A stretch of DNA of 64,000 nucleotides from Phenylobacterium zucineum HLK1 (GTDB lineage: Bacteria > Pseudomonadota > Alphaproteobacteria > Caulobacterales > Caulobacteraceae), in assembly GCF_000017265.1 (NCBI RefSeq), contig NC_011144.1:868001-932000 (forward strand). The letters are read 5' to 3'. The notes beneath the pieces were generated by a model, which worked only from the letters and a program-made list of their open reading frames with translations, was not told the DNA's origin and ran no database searches. The translations under genes were made by a program, and so were the position numbers. Within the stretch, counting starts at the first letter, position 1. Every line of letters starts with the position of its first letter. Below, piece after piece: positions 56,329-64,000 of the stretch.

Positions 56329-58593
56329 CTACACGGCGAGATAGAGTTTCCGCGCCAAGGTTTCGATCTCGTTGCGCACCGATCCCGCGCCGGACTTCAG
56401 CAGGGCCGAAACGCCCCGCCGGGCCGCCTCGCGGTCGCACGACAGCACCATCTGCTTCACCGGCCCGATCCCCGCAGGCGGCATCGACAGCCGCTCGAAG
56501 CCCAGGGCCACCAGGGTGAAGGCCTCCAGCGGCCGGCCCGCCATCTCGCCGCAGACGCTGACCGGCGTGCCGGTCTCGGCGCAGGCCCGCTGGATCGTCT
56601 CCAGCGCCCGCAGCGCCGGCGGCGACAGGGGATCGTAGCGGTCGGCCACCCGCGGGTTCCCGCGGTCGGCGGCGAACAGGTACTGCATCAGGTCGTTGGT
56701 GCCGACGCTGACGAAGTCGGTCATCGGCAGCAGGGCGTCGAGGTGCCAGATCACCGACGGCGCCTCGATCATCGCGCCGACGTCCAGGCGCGACGGCGCC
56801 GGCCGGCCTCGCCGCAGGGCCCAGGCCACCTCTGTGTCCACCAGGGCGCGGGCGGCGCGGAACTCGTCGCAGCTCGCCACCAGCGGGAACATGATCCGCA
56901 GCGCACGCCCCTTGGCGGCGGCGATCAGCGCCCGCAGCTGCAGGCGCAGCAGGGCGGGGCGGTCCAGGCCCATGCGGATCGCCCGCCAGCCCAGGGCCGG
57001 GTTGTCCTCGCGCTCGGCCTCCAGGTACGGCAGCACCTTGTCGCCGCCCAGGTCCAGGGTGCGGAAGGTCACCGGCTTGTCGCCGGCCGCGTCCATCACC
57101 CGGCCGTAGAGCGCCGCCTGGGCGTTGAAACGGGGCATCTCCTCCGAGACCATGAACTGGAACTCGGTGCGGAACAGGCCGATCCCTTCGGCGCCCGCGT
57201 CGGCCATGCTCTCGAGGTCCACGTCGAGGCCGGCGTTCATCAGCAGGGTGATCTTCACCCCGTCGCGGGTGAAGGCGGGCGTCTCGCGCAGCTTGGCGAA
57301 GGCGGCCTGCCGCTGTCGGCGCACGTCGATGCGGGCCTGGATGGCCTTCACCACGTCGGTCCGCGGGCGCAGGTAGGCCTCGCCCGTCTCGGCGTCGACG
57401 ATCACCGGGTCGCCCTCCGAGACCCGGTCGCGCAGGCCGGGCAGGCGGCCGACGCAGGGGATGTCCAGCGCCCGGGCCACGATCGCCGCGTGGCTGGCCG
57501 ACGAACCCTCCTCCAGCAGCAGGCCGCGCAGCCTGGTGCGGTCGTACTCGAGCAGGTCCGCGGGGCCCAGGTTGCGGGCGATCAGGATCGCGTTCTCGGG
57601 CAGGTCGCGGGCCACGTGGCCGTCGCCGGCCAGGTGGCGCAGCAGCCGGTCGTTCAGGTCTTCCAGGTCGTGCAGCCGCTCGCGCAGATAGGGATCGCGC
57701 GCCTGGCCCAGGCGCGCGCGGTGTTCGGAGCGTACGCGCTCGACGGCGGCCTCGGCGGTCAGGCCGTTGCGCACGGCGTCCTCGAGGCTGCGGTTCCAGC
57801 CCCGGTCGTGGGCGAACATGCGGTAGGTCTCGAGCACCTCGTACGAGGCGTCCACCAGGCCGTGCTGGCCCTCCAGCATCTCGTCGATCTGGGCCTGCAG
57901 CGCCTCGATGGCGCCCTTGAGCCGGATCTCCTCGGCGGCGGCGTCCTCCGACAGCAGCTGGCTGGGCGCGACCGGCGGCTCGTGCAGCACGGCCACGCCG
58001 TAGGCCAGACCCTCGGCGAACCTGGAGCCCTTCAGGCGGTCGGGCCGGCGGGGCGCCAGCTCGACCCCGTTCATCTCCTCGACGCCGATCAGCTCGCCCG
58101 AGGCCACCATCTCGGCCAGGACCATGGCGATGATCTGCAGGTCCTCGACCTCGTCCTCGGTGTAGACCCGGGCGGTGCGGTTCTGGACGACCAGCACGCC
58201 GATCGCCCGCCCGCCGCGCAGCAGCGGCACGCCCAGGAACGCGTGGTAGGGGTCTTCGCCCGTCTCCGGGCGGTACGAGAACGCCGGGTGCTCGGGGGCG
58301 TCGGCCAGGTTCAGCGGCCGGCCCAGGCGCATGATCTCGCCGACCAGGCCCTCGCCGGGCTTCATGCGGGTGACGTGGACCGCGCCAGGCTCCAGGCCCT
58401 CGGTGGCGAACAGCTCCATCTCGCCGGTCGCCCGGCGCAGGTAGATCGAGCAGACCTCGGCGACCATCGACAGGGCGATGATCCGCACGACCATGTCGAG
58501 ACGGGCCTGGGCCGGGCCGCCGCCCGCCAGCGCCTCCCGGATCTGCCGAAGCAGGCTCCGCTGTCCTCGAATGGCCATGCCTTGCGCCGGCAT
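56329..58593 (-). CDS. ptsP: PtsP, phosphoenolpyruvate phosphotransferase EI(Ntr) with GAF domain
   Basis: A 754-residue enzyme I of the nitrogen phosphotransferase system. The N-terminal GAF sensor domain covers about 20-155. The enzyme I part follows, with the phospho-histidine in S-S-A-S-H-A-A-I-V-A-R-A-L (near 370). The C-terminal PEP-binding barrel has G-I-G-L-F-R-T-E-F (E-F-x-F), F-R-T-L-D-L-G-G-D-K, and S-V-G-T-N-D-L and V-S-V-C-G-E-M-A-G. It phosphorylates NPr (PtsO) and so signals nitrogen and carbon status. ptsO and ptsN are not in the window. lysC and ubiG follow in the usual alphaproteobacterial order, with an MFS gene between. Confidence 0.95.
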   Translation of the reverse strand: MPAQGMAIRGQRSLLRQIREALAGGGPAQARLDMVVRIIALSMVAEVCSIYLRRATGEMELFATEGLEPGAVHVTRMKPGEGLVGEIMRLGRPLNLADAPEHPAFSYRPETGEDPYHAFLGVPLLRGGRAIGVLVVQNRTARVYTEDEVEDLQIIAMVLAEMVASGELIGVEEMNGVELAPRRPDRLKGSRFAEGLAYGVAVLHEPPVAPSQLLSEDAAAEEIRLKGAIEALQAQIDEMLEGQHGLVDASYEVLETYRMFAHDRGWNRSLEDAVRNGLTAEAAVERVRSEHRARLGQARDPYLRERLHDLEDLNDRLLRHLAGDGHVARDLPENAILIARNLGPADLLEYDRTRLRGLLLEEGSSASHAAIVARALDIPCVGRLPGLRDRVSEGDPVIVDAETGEAYLRPRTDVVKAIQARIDVRRQRQAAFAKLRETPAFTRDGVKITLLMNAGLDVDLESMADAGAEGIGLFRTEFQFMVSEEMPRFNAQAALYGRVMDAAGDKPVTFRTLDLGGDKVLPYLEAEREDNPALGWRAIRMGLDRPALLRLQLRALIAAAKGRALRIMFPLVASCDEFRAARALVDTEVAWALRRGRPAPSRLDVGAMIEAPSVIWHLDALLPMTDFVSVGTNDLMQYLFAADRGNPRVADRYDPLSPPALRALETIQRACAETGTPVSVCGEMAGRPLEAFTLVALGFERLSMPPAGIGPVKQMVLSCDREAARRGVSALLKSGAGSVRNEIETLARKLYLAV

Positions 58594-58796
58594 CCGTCCC
58601 TGGCGTCCTCCGTCTCGGCCCGTTGCCTAACAGCTTTATCTCTCCGTTCCGAGACGGGAAGAGGCCAATTCGACGACGGTTTGCTGCGCCTGCCGGGCCC
58701 GCGCGGCGAAAGGATGGCCGTGGGCCGCCCGGCGCCCTATTTCAGGCGCCCTGTTTCAGGACCCCGGTTCGGGGCGGCGGAAGGCAAGGGGGCGTC

Positions 58797-60206
58797 TTGG
58801 GCGCAGCGACGGAGGCGGACGAGGGCCGGACGGGCTGGCGCGACCTCCTCGCCGGCGGCCGGCTGCCGCTGTTCGCGCTCATCTGCCTGGGCGTCTGGCT
58901 GAACGCCGCCGACAGCCTGGTCACCGCCACCATCATGCCCAGCGTCGGCGCCGACCTCGGCGGCTACGCCTACTTCTCCTGGGCGACGGCGGGCTTCCTG
59001 GTCGGCGCGATCCTGGCGGGCGCCAGCGCCGGGCGCCTCTCCGAACTGTTCGGCCTGCGCAGCGCCACGGCCCTGGCGGGCCTCGTCATGGTCGGCGGCT
59101 GCGTGATGAGCGCGCTGGCCCCCGACGTTTCGGTCTTCCTCACCGGCCGGCTGATCCAGGGCCTGGGCTCGGGCTGGATCTCGGGCTTCGCCATGGTCGC
59201 CATCGCGCTCCTGTTCCCCGAGCGGCACCTGGCGCGGGTGTTCGCCGCCGTCACCTTCATCTGGGGCATAGCCACGGTGCTCGGTCCGCTGTTCGGCGGG
59301 ATCGTCGTCGAGCACGGCGACTGGCGCGACGTCTTCTGGCTGTTCGCCCTGCAGTCGGCGGTGTTCAGCATCGCCGCGCTCTTCCTGCTGGACCGGGCTG
59401 GCCGCGCGGGCGGCGGGCCGGGCGTGCCGTGGACCCAGCTCGGCGTCCTGGGGCTCGGCGTCTCGGCCATCGCCCTGGCCGACGTGCTGCACGCCCCGGC
59501 GTTCTCGATCGGGCTGGTGCTGGCGGGCCTGGGGATCCTCGCGCTCGTCGTGCGCATCGACCACCGGGCCAGGGTGCGCCTGCTGCCGCACCGCGCCGGG
59601 GACCTGACCACTGTCTGCGGCGCCGGCTACTTCGCCATGTTCTCGCTCACCGCCGCTTCGATGGGCTTCGCCATCTACGGCCCGCCGATCCTGCAGCAGC
59701 TGCGCGGCTACTCGCCCCTGTGGGCCGGCTATGTGATCGGCGCGGAGTCGTTGGCCTGGACGATCGCCGCCATCGCCGTGGCGGGGGCGAGCGGCCTGTG
59801 GGACGCCCGCTGGATCCGCGTCGGCTCGGTGCTGCTGGTGGCCAGTCTCGTCGTCCTGCCGCTGGTCATGGCCGACGGCCACATCGCGTTCGTGCTCGCC
59901 GGCGGGGCGCTGATGGGCGCGGCCTTCGGCTTCTCCTGGGCCTTCATGAGCCGGCGCGTGCTGGCGGCGCTGTCCGACGAGGACAAGGCCATCGGTTCGT
60001 CGGCGATCACCGCCGTGCGCCAGGCCGGCGCGGCGGTCGGGGCGGCGATCTCGGGCGTGGCGGCGAACCTGGCCGGCTTCTCCGAGGGGCTGACCCACGC
60101 CAGCGCCCGCGCCGCCTCGGTCTGGGTGTTCGTGGCCGTGATCCCCCTGGCCCTGGCCGGAACCTGGGCCGCCTTCCGCCTGACCGGCGGCGCGGAGAAG
60201 GCCTAG
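58797..60206 (+). CDS. MFS transporter
   Basis: A 469-residue major facilitator with 14 hydrophobic segments. The first segment (about 24-40) starts L-F-A-L-I-C-L-G-V-W-L-N-A-A-D, and Y-F-S-W-A-T-A-G-F-L-V-G-A-I-L-A-G-A-S-A-G-R-L-S-E-L-F-G carries the A-like motif. G-R-L-I-Q-G-L-G-S-G-W-I-S-G-F is motif B/C-like and G-P-L-F-G-G-I-V-V-E-H-G-D-W-R follows. It belongs to the drug:H+ antiporter-2 type by length. TTG 58797 has AAGGGGG 4 nt upstream; the earlier frame to 58623 has poor composition. It interrupts the usual ptsP-lysC spacing and ends overlapping lysC by 4 bp. Confidence 0.9.
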   Translation: MGAATEADEGRTGWRDLLAGGRLPLFALICLGVWLNAADSLVTATIMPSVGADLGGYAYFSWATAGFLVGAILAGASAGRLSELFGLRSATALAGLVMVGGCVMSALAPDVSVFLTGRLIQGLGSGWISGFAMVAIALLFPERHLARVFAAVTFIWGIATVLGPLFGGIVVEHGDWRDVFWLFALQSAVFSIAALFLLDRAGRAGGGPGVPWTQLGVLGLGVSAIALADVLHAPAFSIGLVLAGLGILALVVRIDHRARVRLLPHRAGDLTTVCGAGYFAMFSLTAASMGFAIYGPPILQQLRGYSPLWAGYVIGAESLAWTIAAIAVAGASGLWDARWIRVGSVLLVASLVVLPLVMADGHIAFVLAGGALMGAAFGFSWAFMSRRVLAALSDEDKAIGSSAITAVRQAGAAVGAAISGVAANLAGFSEGLTHASARAASVWVFVAVIPLALAGTWAAFRLTGGAEKA

Positions 60207-61450
60207 AGCTGGTCCAGCCCGTAGGCCGCGTGCAGGGCGCGCACGGCCAGCTCGGTGTAGGCCGCGTCGATCAGCACGCTGATCTTGATCTCGGACGTCG
60301 AGATCACCTGGATGTTCACGCCCTTGTCGGCCAGCGCCTTGAACATCGACTTGGCGACGCCGGCGTGGCTGCGCATGCCCACGCCGATGACCGAGACCTT
60401 GGCCACGTCCTCGTCCACGCGGACGTCCTCGAAGCCGACCTGCGGCTGTACGGCGCGGATGATCTCCACCGCCCGCTGGGCGTCCCGGCGGCCGACGGTG
60501 AACTCCATGTTGGCGGTGTCGGCGGTGCGCGCGTGGCTCTGGACGATCATGTCCACGTTCACGTTCGCATCGGCCAGCGCGCCGAAGATGGTGGACGACA
60601 CGCCCGGATGGTCGGGCAGGCCGAAGAGGCTGATCTTCGCCTCGTCGCGGCTGTAGGCCACGCCGCTCACGATCCGCTTCTCCACGATCTCCTCCTCGTC
60701 GCAGACGATAGTGCCCTGGCCGGGCGCTTCGCCGGGCTCGACAAAACTGGAAAGCACCCTGACGGGCACATGGTAGGCCATGGCCAGCTCGACCGAGCGG
60801 GTCTGCAGGACCTTGGCGCCCAGCGAGGCCATCTCGAGCATCTCCTCGTAGGAGACCTTCGCGAGCTTCCTGGCCTTGGATTCGATCCGCGGGTCGGTGG
60901 TGTAGACCCCGTCCACGTCGGTGTAGATGTCGCAGGCTGCGCCCAGCGAGGCGGCGATCGCCACGGCGCTGGTGTCCGAGCCGCCGCGGCCCAGGGTGGC
61001 GATGCGGCCGTCGCGGGTCACGCCCTGGAAGCCGGCGACCACCGCCACCTCGCCGGCGTCCAGCGCCGCCGACAGCTTCTCAGGCGGAATCTCGTCGATC
61101 CGCGCCTTGCCGTGCGCCTCGTCGGTGAGGATCGGCACCTGCCAGCCCAGCCACGACTTGGCCCGCAGGCCCATGTTGCGCAGCGTCATGGCCAGGAGGC
61201 CCGCGGTCACCTGCTCGCCCGAGGCCACCACAACGTCGTACTCGTCGTCCGAGGGGTCGATCCCCTGGGCCGCGGCGCCGGCCCCGTCGGTCCACGCGAC
61301 CAGCTCGTTGGTCTTGCCGGCCATGGCCGAGACGACGACCGCCACCTGATGGCCCGCCTCGATCTCGGCGGCCACCAGCCGCGCCACCCGGCGGATCCGC
61401 TCCAGGTCGGCCACCGAGGTGCCGCCGAATTTCATCACCAGCCGGGACAT
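60203..61450 (-). CDS. lysC: Aspartate kinase
   Basis: A 415-residue enzyme phosphorylating aspartate, the first step toward lysine, threonine and methionine. K-F-G-G-T-S-V-A-D (7-15) is the aspartokinase signature, and [12 protein letters not shown] the nucleotide loop. [13 protein letters not shown] (about 153-165) completes the kinase domain. The C-terminal region has two ACT domains (about 260-410) for feedback control by lysine or threonine. ATG 61450 is 125 bp from the divergent ubiG ATG. Confidence 0.97.
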   Translation of the reverse strand: MSRLVMKFGGTSVADLERIRRVARLVAAEIEAGHQVAVVVSAMAGKTNELVAWTDGAGAAAQGIDPSDDEYDVVVASGEQVTAGLLAMTLRNMGLRAKSWLGWQVPILTDEAHGKARIDEIPPEKLSAALDAGEVAVVAGFQGVTRDGRIATLGRGGSDTSAVAIAASLGAACDIYTDVDGVYTTDPRIESKARKLAKVSYEEMLEMASLGAKVLQTRSVELAMAYHVPVRVLSSFVEPGEAPGQGTIVCDEEEIVEKRIVSGVAYSRDEAKISLFGLPDHPGVSSTIFGALADANVNVDMIVQSHARTADTANMEFTVGRRDAQRAVEIIRAVQPQVGFEDVRVDEDVAKVSVIGVGMRSHAGVAKSMFKALADKGVNIQVISTSEIKISVLIDAAYTELAVRALHAAYGLDQL

Positions 61451-61575
61451 CGAACGCCAGGACCACCTTTGTCGCTTGCTGCGCCGCGAAAGGGCGTCGC
61501 CTCATAGCGGCGCGCGCCGCCTGCGGCAACGCTCAGAATCTTTCGTTTCGGCTCGCGTCGGCGGTAGAAGGGGGC

Positions 61576-62334
61576 ATGAGTTCGCCCACCGCCGCCCGTT
61601 CCAGCATCGATCCTGCCGAAGTCGAGCGCTTCTCGCGCATCGCCGCCGAATGGTGGGACCCGAACGGCAAGTTCGCGCCCCTGCACCGCTTCAACCCCGT
61701 GCGGTTGGCCTTCATCCGCGACCACGCCCTCTATCGCTTCGGCCGCGACGGCGCCCAGCGGCGGCCCTTCGAGGGCTTACGCCTGCTCGACATCGGCTGC
61801 GGCGGCGGCCTCCTGTCCGAGCCGATGGCGCGCCTGGGCTTCACCGTCACCGCCGTGGACGCCTCCGAGCGCAACATCCTCACCGCCAGCACGCACGCGG
61901 CGGAGCAGGGGCTCGACATCGACTACCGCTGCACGACGGCCGAGGACCTGCTGGCCGCCGGCGAGTCGCCCTTCGACGTGATCCTCAACATGGAGGTGAT
62001 CGAGCACGTGGCCGACCCGGGCGCCTATCTGCGCGACTGCTCCCGGCTGCTGGCCCCCGGCGGGCTGATGATCGTCGCCACGCTCAACCGCACGCTCAAG
62101 GCCCTGGCCCTGGCCAAGATCGGCGCCGAGTACGTGCTGCGCTGGCTCCCGGCCGGCACCCACGACTGGAACAAGTTCCTCAAGCCGGACGAGATCCGCG
62201 GCTTCCTCGCCGGCGAGCCGGTCGCCGTGGACGGGCCCTACGGCGTGGTGTTCAATCCGCTGACCGGCCGGTGGACGGAGTCCGTCGATTCGGACGTGAA
62301 CTACATGATGACGGTCGTCCGCCCGGCAGCTTAG
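61576..62334 (+). CDS. ubiG: UbiG ubiquinone biosynthesis O-methyltransferase
   Basis: A 252-residue SAM-dependent enzyme making both O-methylations of ubiquinone. [20 protein letters not shown] (24-43) is its family-specific start. [19 protein letters not shown] (69-87) is SAM motif [11 protein letters not shown] motif II and [15 protein letters not shown] motif III. H-D-W-N-K-F-L near 196 is UbiG-specific. It is divergent from lysC, a conserved alphaproteobacterial pairing. Confidence 0.97.
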   Translation: MSSPTAARSSIDPAEVERFSRIAAEWWDPNGKFAPLHRFNPVRLAFIRDHALYRFGRDGAQRRPFEGLRLLDIGCGGGLLSEPMARLGFTVTAVDASERNILTASTHAAEQGLDIDYRCTTAEDLLAAGESPFDVILNMEVIEHVADPGAYLRDCSRLLAPGGLMIVATLNRTLKALALAKIGAEYVLRWLPAGTHDWNKFLKPDEIRGFLAGEPVAVDGPYGVVFNPLTGRWTESVDSDVNYMMTVVRPAA

Positions 62335-62378
62335 GCGGACGATCCAGGCGGCGTCCGGGGGGACGGTCAGGAGCAGGG

Positions 62379-63182
62379 ATGGCTTCGCTACGCGTGCTGG
62401 GGCACGCCTTCCGGGCCTGGCGGCGCAACCGCCGCTGGGCCAAGCACGAGCCCGAGACGCCCTATCTCGCCGACCTGCTGTCGGGCGCGCCGGTGTGCCT
62501 GCACGTGGGCGCCAGCGACGGGCGCCACTCCTACGTCATGACCCAGGTGGCGCCGCGGGCGCGCATCTACGCCTTCGAGCCGTCGGCCTTCGCCTTCGAG
62601 GTGCTGAAGGTGACCACCGCCTGGCACGGCATCCGCGACCGCGTCACCCCGATCCACGCCGCCGTCGCCGACCGGCCGGGCGAGCTGCTGCTGGTCACGC
62701 CCAAGAAGACCTCCGGCCGCATGGGCCGGGCCTACGCCTATGTCGCCGAGCGGGCGCCCGAAGGGCCGGCTCGTCCCGACCTGCAGGACCAGGGCATGGA
62801 GGTCCAGCCGACCCCCGTGGTCACCCTCGACGGCTTCTGCGCCGAGCACGGCGTGGACAAGGTCGACTTCATCCGCATGGACATCGAGGGCGCCGAGCAG
62901 AAGGCGCTGGAGGGCGCCGTCGGCATCCTCGACCGCGACCGCCCGCACGTGCTGATCGAGATTCACCCGCCGATGCTGAAGGACCGCTTCGGCGGCTCGG
63001 CCGAGGCCGTGCTGCAGGTCTTCCGCGACCGCGGCTACCGCATGTTCGCCCTCAACGGCGACCGCCTGGAGGAGCGCACCGACCTCGTCGAGGACCTGCC
63101 CTGGAAAGACTACTTCTTCATCCACCCCTCCAGGGCCGCCCGCCTTCCCGACGGGGTCTTCAAGGCCCGCATGGCGACCTGA
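62379..63182 (+). CDS. FkbM-family methyltransferase
   Basis: A 267-residue SAM-dependent methyltransferase. Motif I-like V-C-L-H-V-G-A-S-D-G-R-H-S-Y (38-51), A-F-E-P-S-A-F-A-F-E (69-78, motif II), and D-F-I-R-M-D-I-E-G-A-E-Q-K-A-L-E-G-A (166-183) are the FkbM hallmarks. It probably O-methylates a sugar or polyketide-like acceptor, but nothing in the window suggests which. CAGGAGCAGGG gives a good ribosome-binding site. It follows ubiG by 44 bp. Confidence 0.93.
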   Translation: MASLRVLGHAFRAWRRNRRWAKHEPETPYLADLLSGAPVCLHVGASDGRHSYVMTQVAPRARIYAFEPSAFAFEVLKVTTAWHGIRDRVTPIHAAVADRPGELLLVTPKKTSGRMGRAYAYVAERAPEGPARPDLQDQGMEVQPTPVVTLDGFCAEHGVDKVDFIRMDIEGAEQKALEGAVGILDRDRPHVLIEIHPPMLKDRFGGSAEAVLQVFRDRGYRMFALNGDRLEERTDLVEDLPWKDYFFIHPSRAARLPDGVFKARMAT

Positions 63183-63219
63183 CGCGCCGGCCGCCCCTGC
63201 GCCTGCGCTAGTCTCCCTC

Positions 63220-63537
63220 ATGACCGACGCCGACCCCCTCGCCGAGATCGCCTTCGAGGCGCAGGTGATCCACTGGCGCGGCCCCTCGCCCTACTTCTTC
63301 GCCGTCCTTCCGCCGGACGCGGCGGGGCAGGTCGCCCGCGTGGCTCGCGCCGCCAGCTACGGCTGGGGCGTCGTGCCGGTGGCCGCGCGCTTGGCGGGGG
63401 CGGACTTCACCACCTCGCTCTTTCCCCGCGACGGCGGCTACCTCCTGCCGCTGAAGGACGCCGTCCGCCGGGCCACGGGCGTGACCGCCGGCGACCGGGT
63501 GGCGGTGGCGCTGAGCGTGCGCCTGGGTAGGCCGTAG
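63220..63537 (+). CDS. DUF1905 domain protein
   Basis: A 105-residue beta-barrel-type protein. F-E-A-Q-V-I-H-W-R-G-P-S-P-Y-F-F-A-V-L-P-P, then Y-G-W-G-V-V-P-V-A-A-R-L-A-G-A-D-F-T-T-S-L-F-P-R-D-G-G-Y-L-L-P-L-K-D-A-V-R-R-A-T-G matches DUF1905, in which the G-W-G-x-x-P-V and L-P-x-K-x-x-V-R motifs are conserved. The end G-D-R-V-A-V-A-L-S-V fits as well. The function is unknown. It is 37 bp after the FkbM gene. Confidence 0.92.
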   Translation: MTDADPLAEIAFEAQVIHWRGPSPYFFAVLPPDAAGQVARVARAASYGWGVVPVAARLAGADFTTSLFPRDGGYLLPLKDAVRRATGVTAGDRVAVALSVRLGRP

Positions 63538-63594
63538 GGGGGCGGCCGCAGCGGGCCCTCGACACCGCGCCCGACCACCGGCAAGACCCTTCGG

Positions 63595-63843
63595 GTGAGC
63601 GTCCCTCCCTCAGATCCCAAGCCGCCGCGCTACGCCCTCGGCTTCCTCACCGACCAGTGGGAGTGGCGGGCCGACCTCGACGCCGACACGCCCGAGGCCG
63701 CCAAGGCCGCCGCCCGCGAGGCCCTGATCGCCGTCGTCCGCGACGAGACGCCCGAACTCGCCTGCGTCACCCTCATCGACAACGGCGTGAAGGTCGGCGT
63801 CTGGGACTGGATCGAAACCCGCCCCTACTGGACGCCGCTGTAG
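63595..63843 (+). CDS. Hypothetical protein (82 aa, GTG start)
   Basis: An 82-residue soluble product starting S-V-P-P-S-D-P-K-P-P. It contains Y-A-L-G-F-L-T-D-Q-W-E-W-R-A-D-L-D-A-D-T-P-E-A-A-K-A-A-A-R-E-A, then a strand C-V-T-L-I-D-N-G-V-K-V-G-V-W-D-W-I. I recognise no family. The sequence has normal composition for a real small gene, and the start GTG 63595 is preferred because no ATG lies in frame. It follows DUF1905 in the same direction. Confidence 0.6.
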   Translation: MSVPPSDPKPPRYALGFLTDQWEWRADLDADTPEAAKAAAREALIAVVRDETPELACVTLIDNGVKVGVWDWIETRPYWTPL

Positions 63844-63948
63844 CCGCCCTGCGGGCGAACCCATGATTGGGGACCGTCATGTCCGTGCGGGGCCGGCGTG
63901 GGGGCCTGCTGGTGCTGCCGCGCGGGCTCGCTCAGCCGCCATTTCCCA

Positions 63949-64000
63949 TCAGATCTGCTCCCGCCGCACGGCGGCCTGAAGCCAGACCGCCGAGAGCTGC
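63949..64000 (-). CDS. Possible 3' end of a leftward gene (runs off window)
   Basis: On the minus strand, from the right edge, the codons read Q-L-S-A-V-W-L-Q-A-A-V-R-R-E-Q-I and then TGA at 63951-63949. Composition and the plausible helix make a real C-terminus likely, but 17 residues are too few to identify it. The gap from 63844 to 63948 holds no feature I can support. Confidence 0.35.
   Translation of the reverse strand, partial: QLSAVWLQAAVRREQI

Noticed and set aside
1..64000. tRNA, rRNA, riboswitch, prophage, transposase or integrase genes
   Set aside because: I scanned by eye for T-arm GTTCGA-type signatures and for mobile-element proteins and found none convincing. A covariance-model search would be decisive.

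Overview
The window is a GC-rich bacterial chromosome segment from an alphaproteobacterium. It most likely belongs to the Caulobacteraceae (Caulobacter/Phenylobacterium lineage). The main reasons are the divergent fliK-flgD-flgE / flgK-flgL flagellar layout with paired sigma-54 promoters, the lysC-ubiG-ptsP-rodZ-ispG-prfA neighbourhood, DUF4167, DjlA and RcnB proteins, and palindromic intergenic repeats of a type common in these genomes. No rRNA, tRNA, phage, insertion sequence or CRISPR array was recognised. Coding density is high and most genes are core or metabolic.

Layout. 1-5.9 kb: hook and hook-junction genes, with fliK-flgD-flgE leftward and flgK-flgL rightward from a shared 451-bp control region. 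5.9-12.9 kb: tRNA thiolase mnmA, an acetyl-CoA acetyltransferase, a DUF3617 lipoprotein, a small GNAT protein, uvrB and a small hypothetical gene. 13.4-17.7 kb: exported cyclophilin, small unknown proteins, a Crp/Fnr regulator, a dicarboxylate/amino-acid symporter, DUF1294 and a secreted hypothetical protein. 17.7-22.5 kb: a fused hydantoinase/5-oxoprolinase carrying a palindromic repeat inside its reading frame, then DjlA. 22.6-25.7 kb: a four-gene operon (PepSY membrane protein, DUF2271, DUF4198, ApbE flavin transferase) behind a Fur-box-like site. It looks like an iron-controlled extracytoplasmic flavinylation/redox system and is the most interesting locus here. 25.7-34.3 kb: lipid/xenobiotic block with a monooxygenase-fold protein, acyl-CoA dehydrogenase, PapD-like chaperone, CHRD protein, CYP153-type P450, GFA protein, SMP-30 lactonase and a TonB-dependent receptor.

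34.3-36.4 kb: thymidylate/folate group thyA, MazG-like and folA. 36.5-38.9 kb: small secreted protein, DUF924, RcnB-like protein and a HAD nucleotidase. 38.9-41.6 kb: zur, a 15-bp Zur-box palindrome, and a divergent zinc-type TonB receptor with a His/Asp/Glu-rich loop. 41.6-44.8 kb: lipoprotein, SLC13 permease and DUF4167. 45.0-51.7 kb: prmC and prfA separated by MOSC, YihY, 2OG-oxygenase and a divergent DJ-1/GlxA pair. 51.8-56.2 kb: small membrane protein, a 97-aa protein, ispG, an S41 peptidase and rodZ. 56.3-63.8 kb: ptsP, an MFS transporter, lysC, ubiG, an FkbM methyltransferase and two small proteins.

Genes that appear to work together: the sigma-54/FlbD-type flagellar late-class pair; the Zur-controlled zinc receptor; the PepSY/DUF2271/DUF4198/ApbE operon; thyA with folA in the folate cycle; and prmC with prfA in translation termination. 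Two promoter regions (CYP153 at 30.1 kb and the 97-aa gene at 52.6 kb) share a nearly identical 22-nt operator-like motif. All functions are inferred from sequence recognition without database searches.
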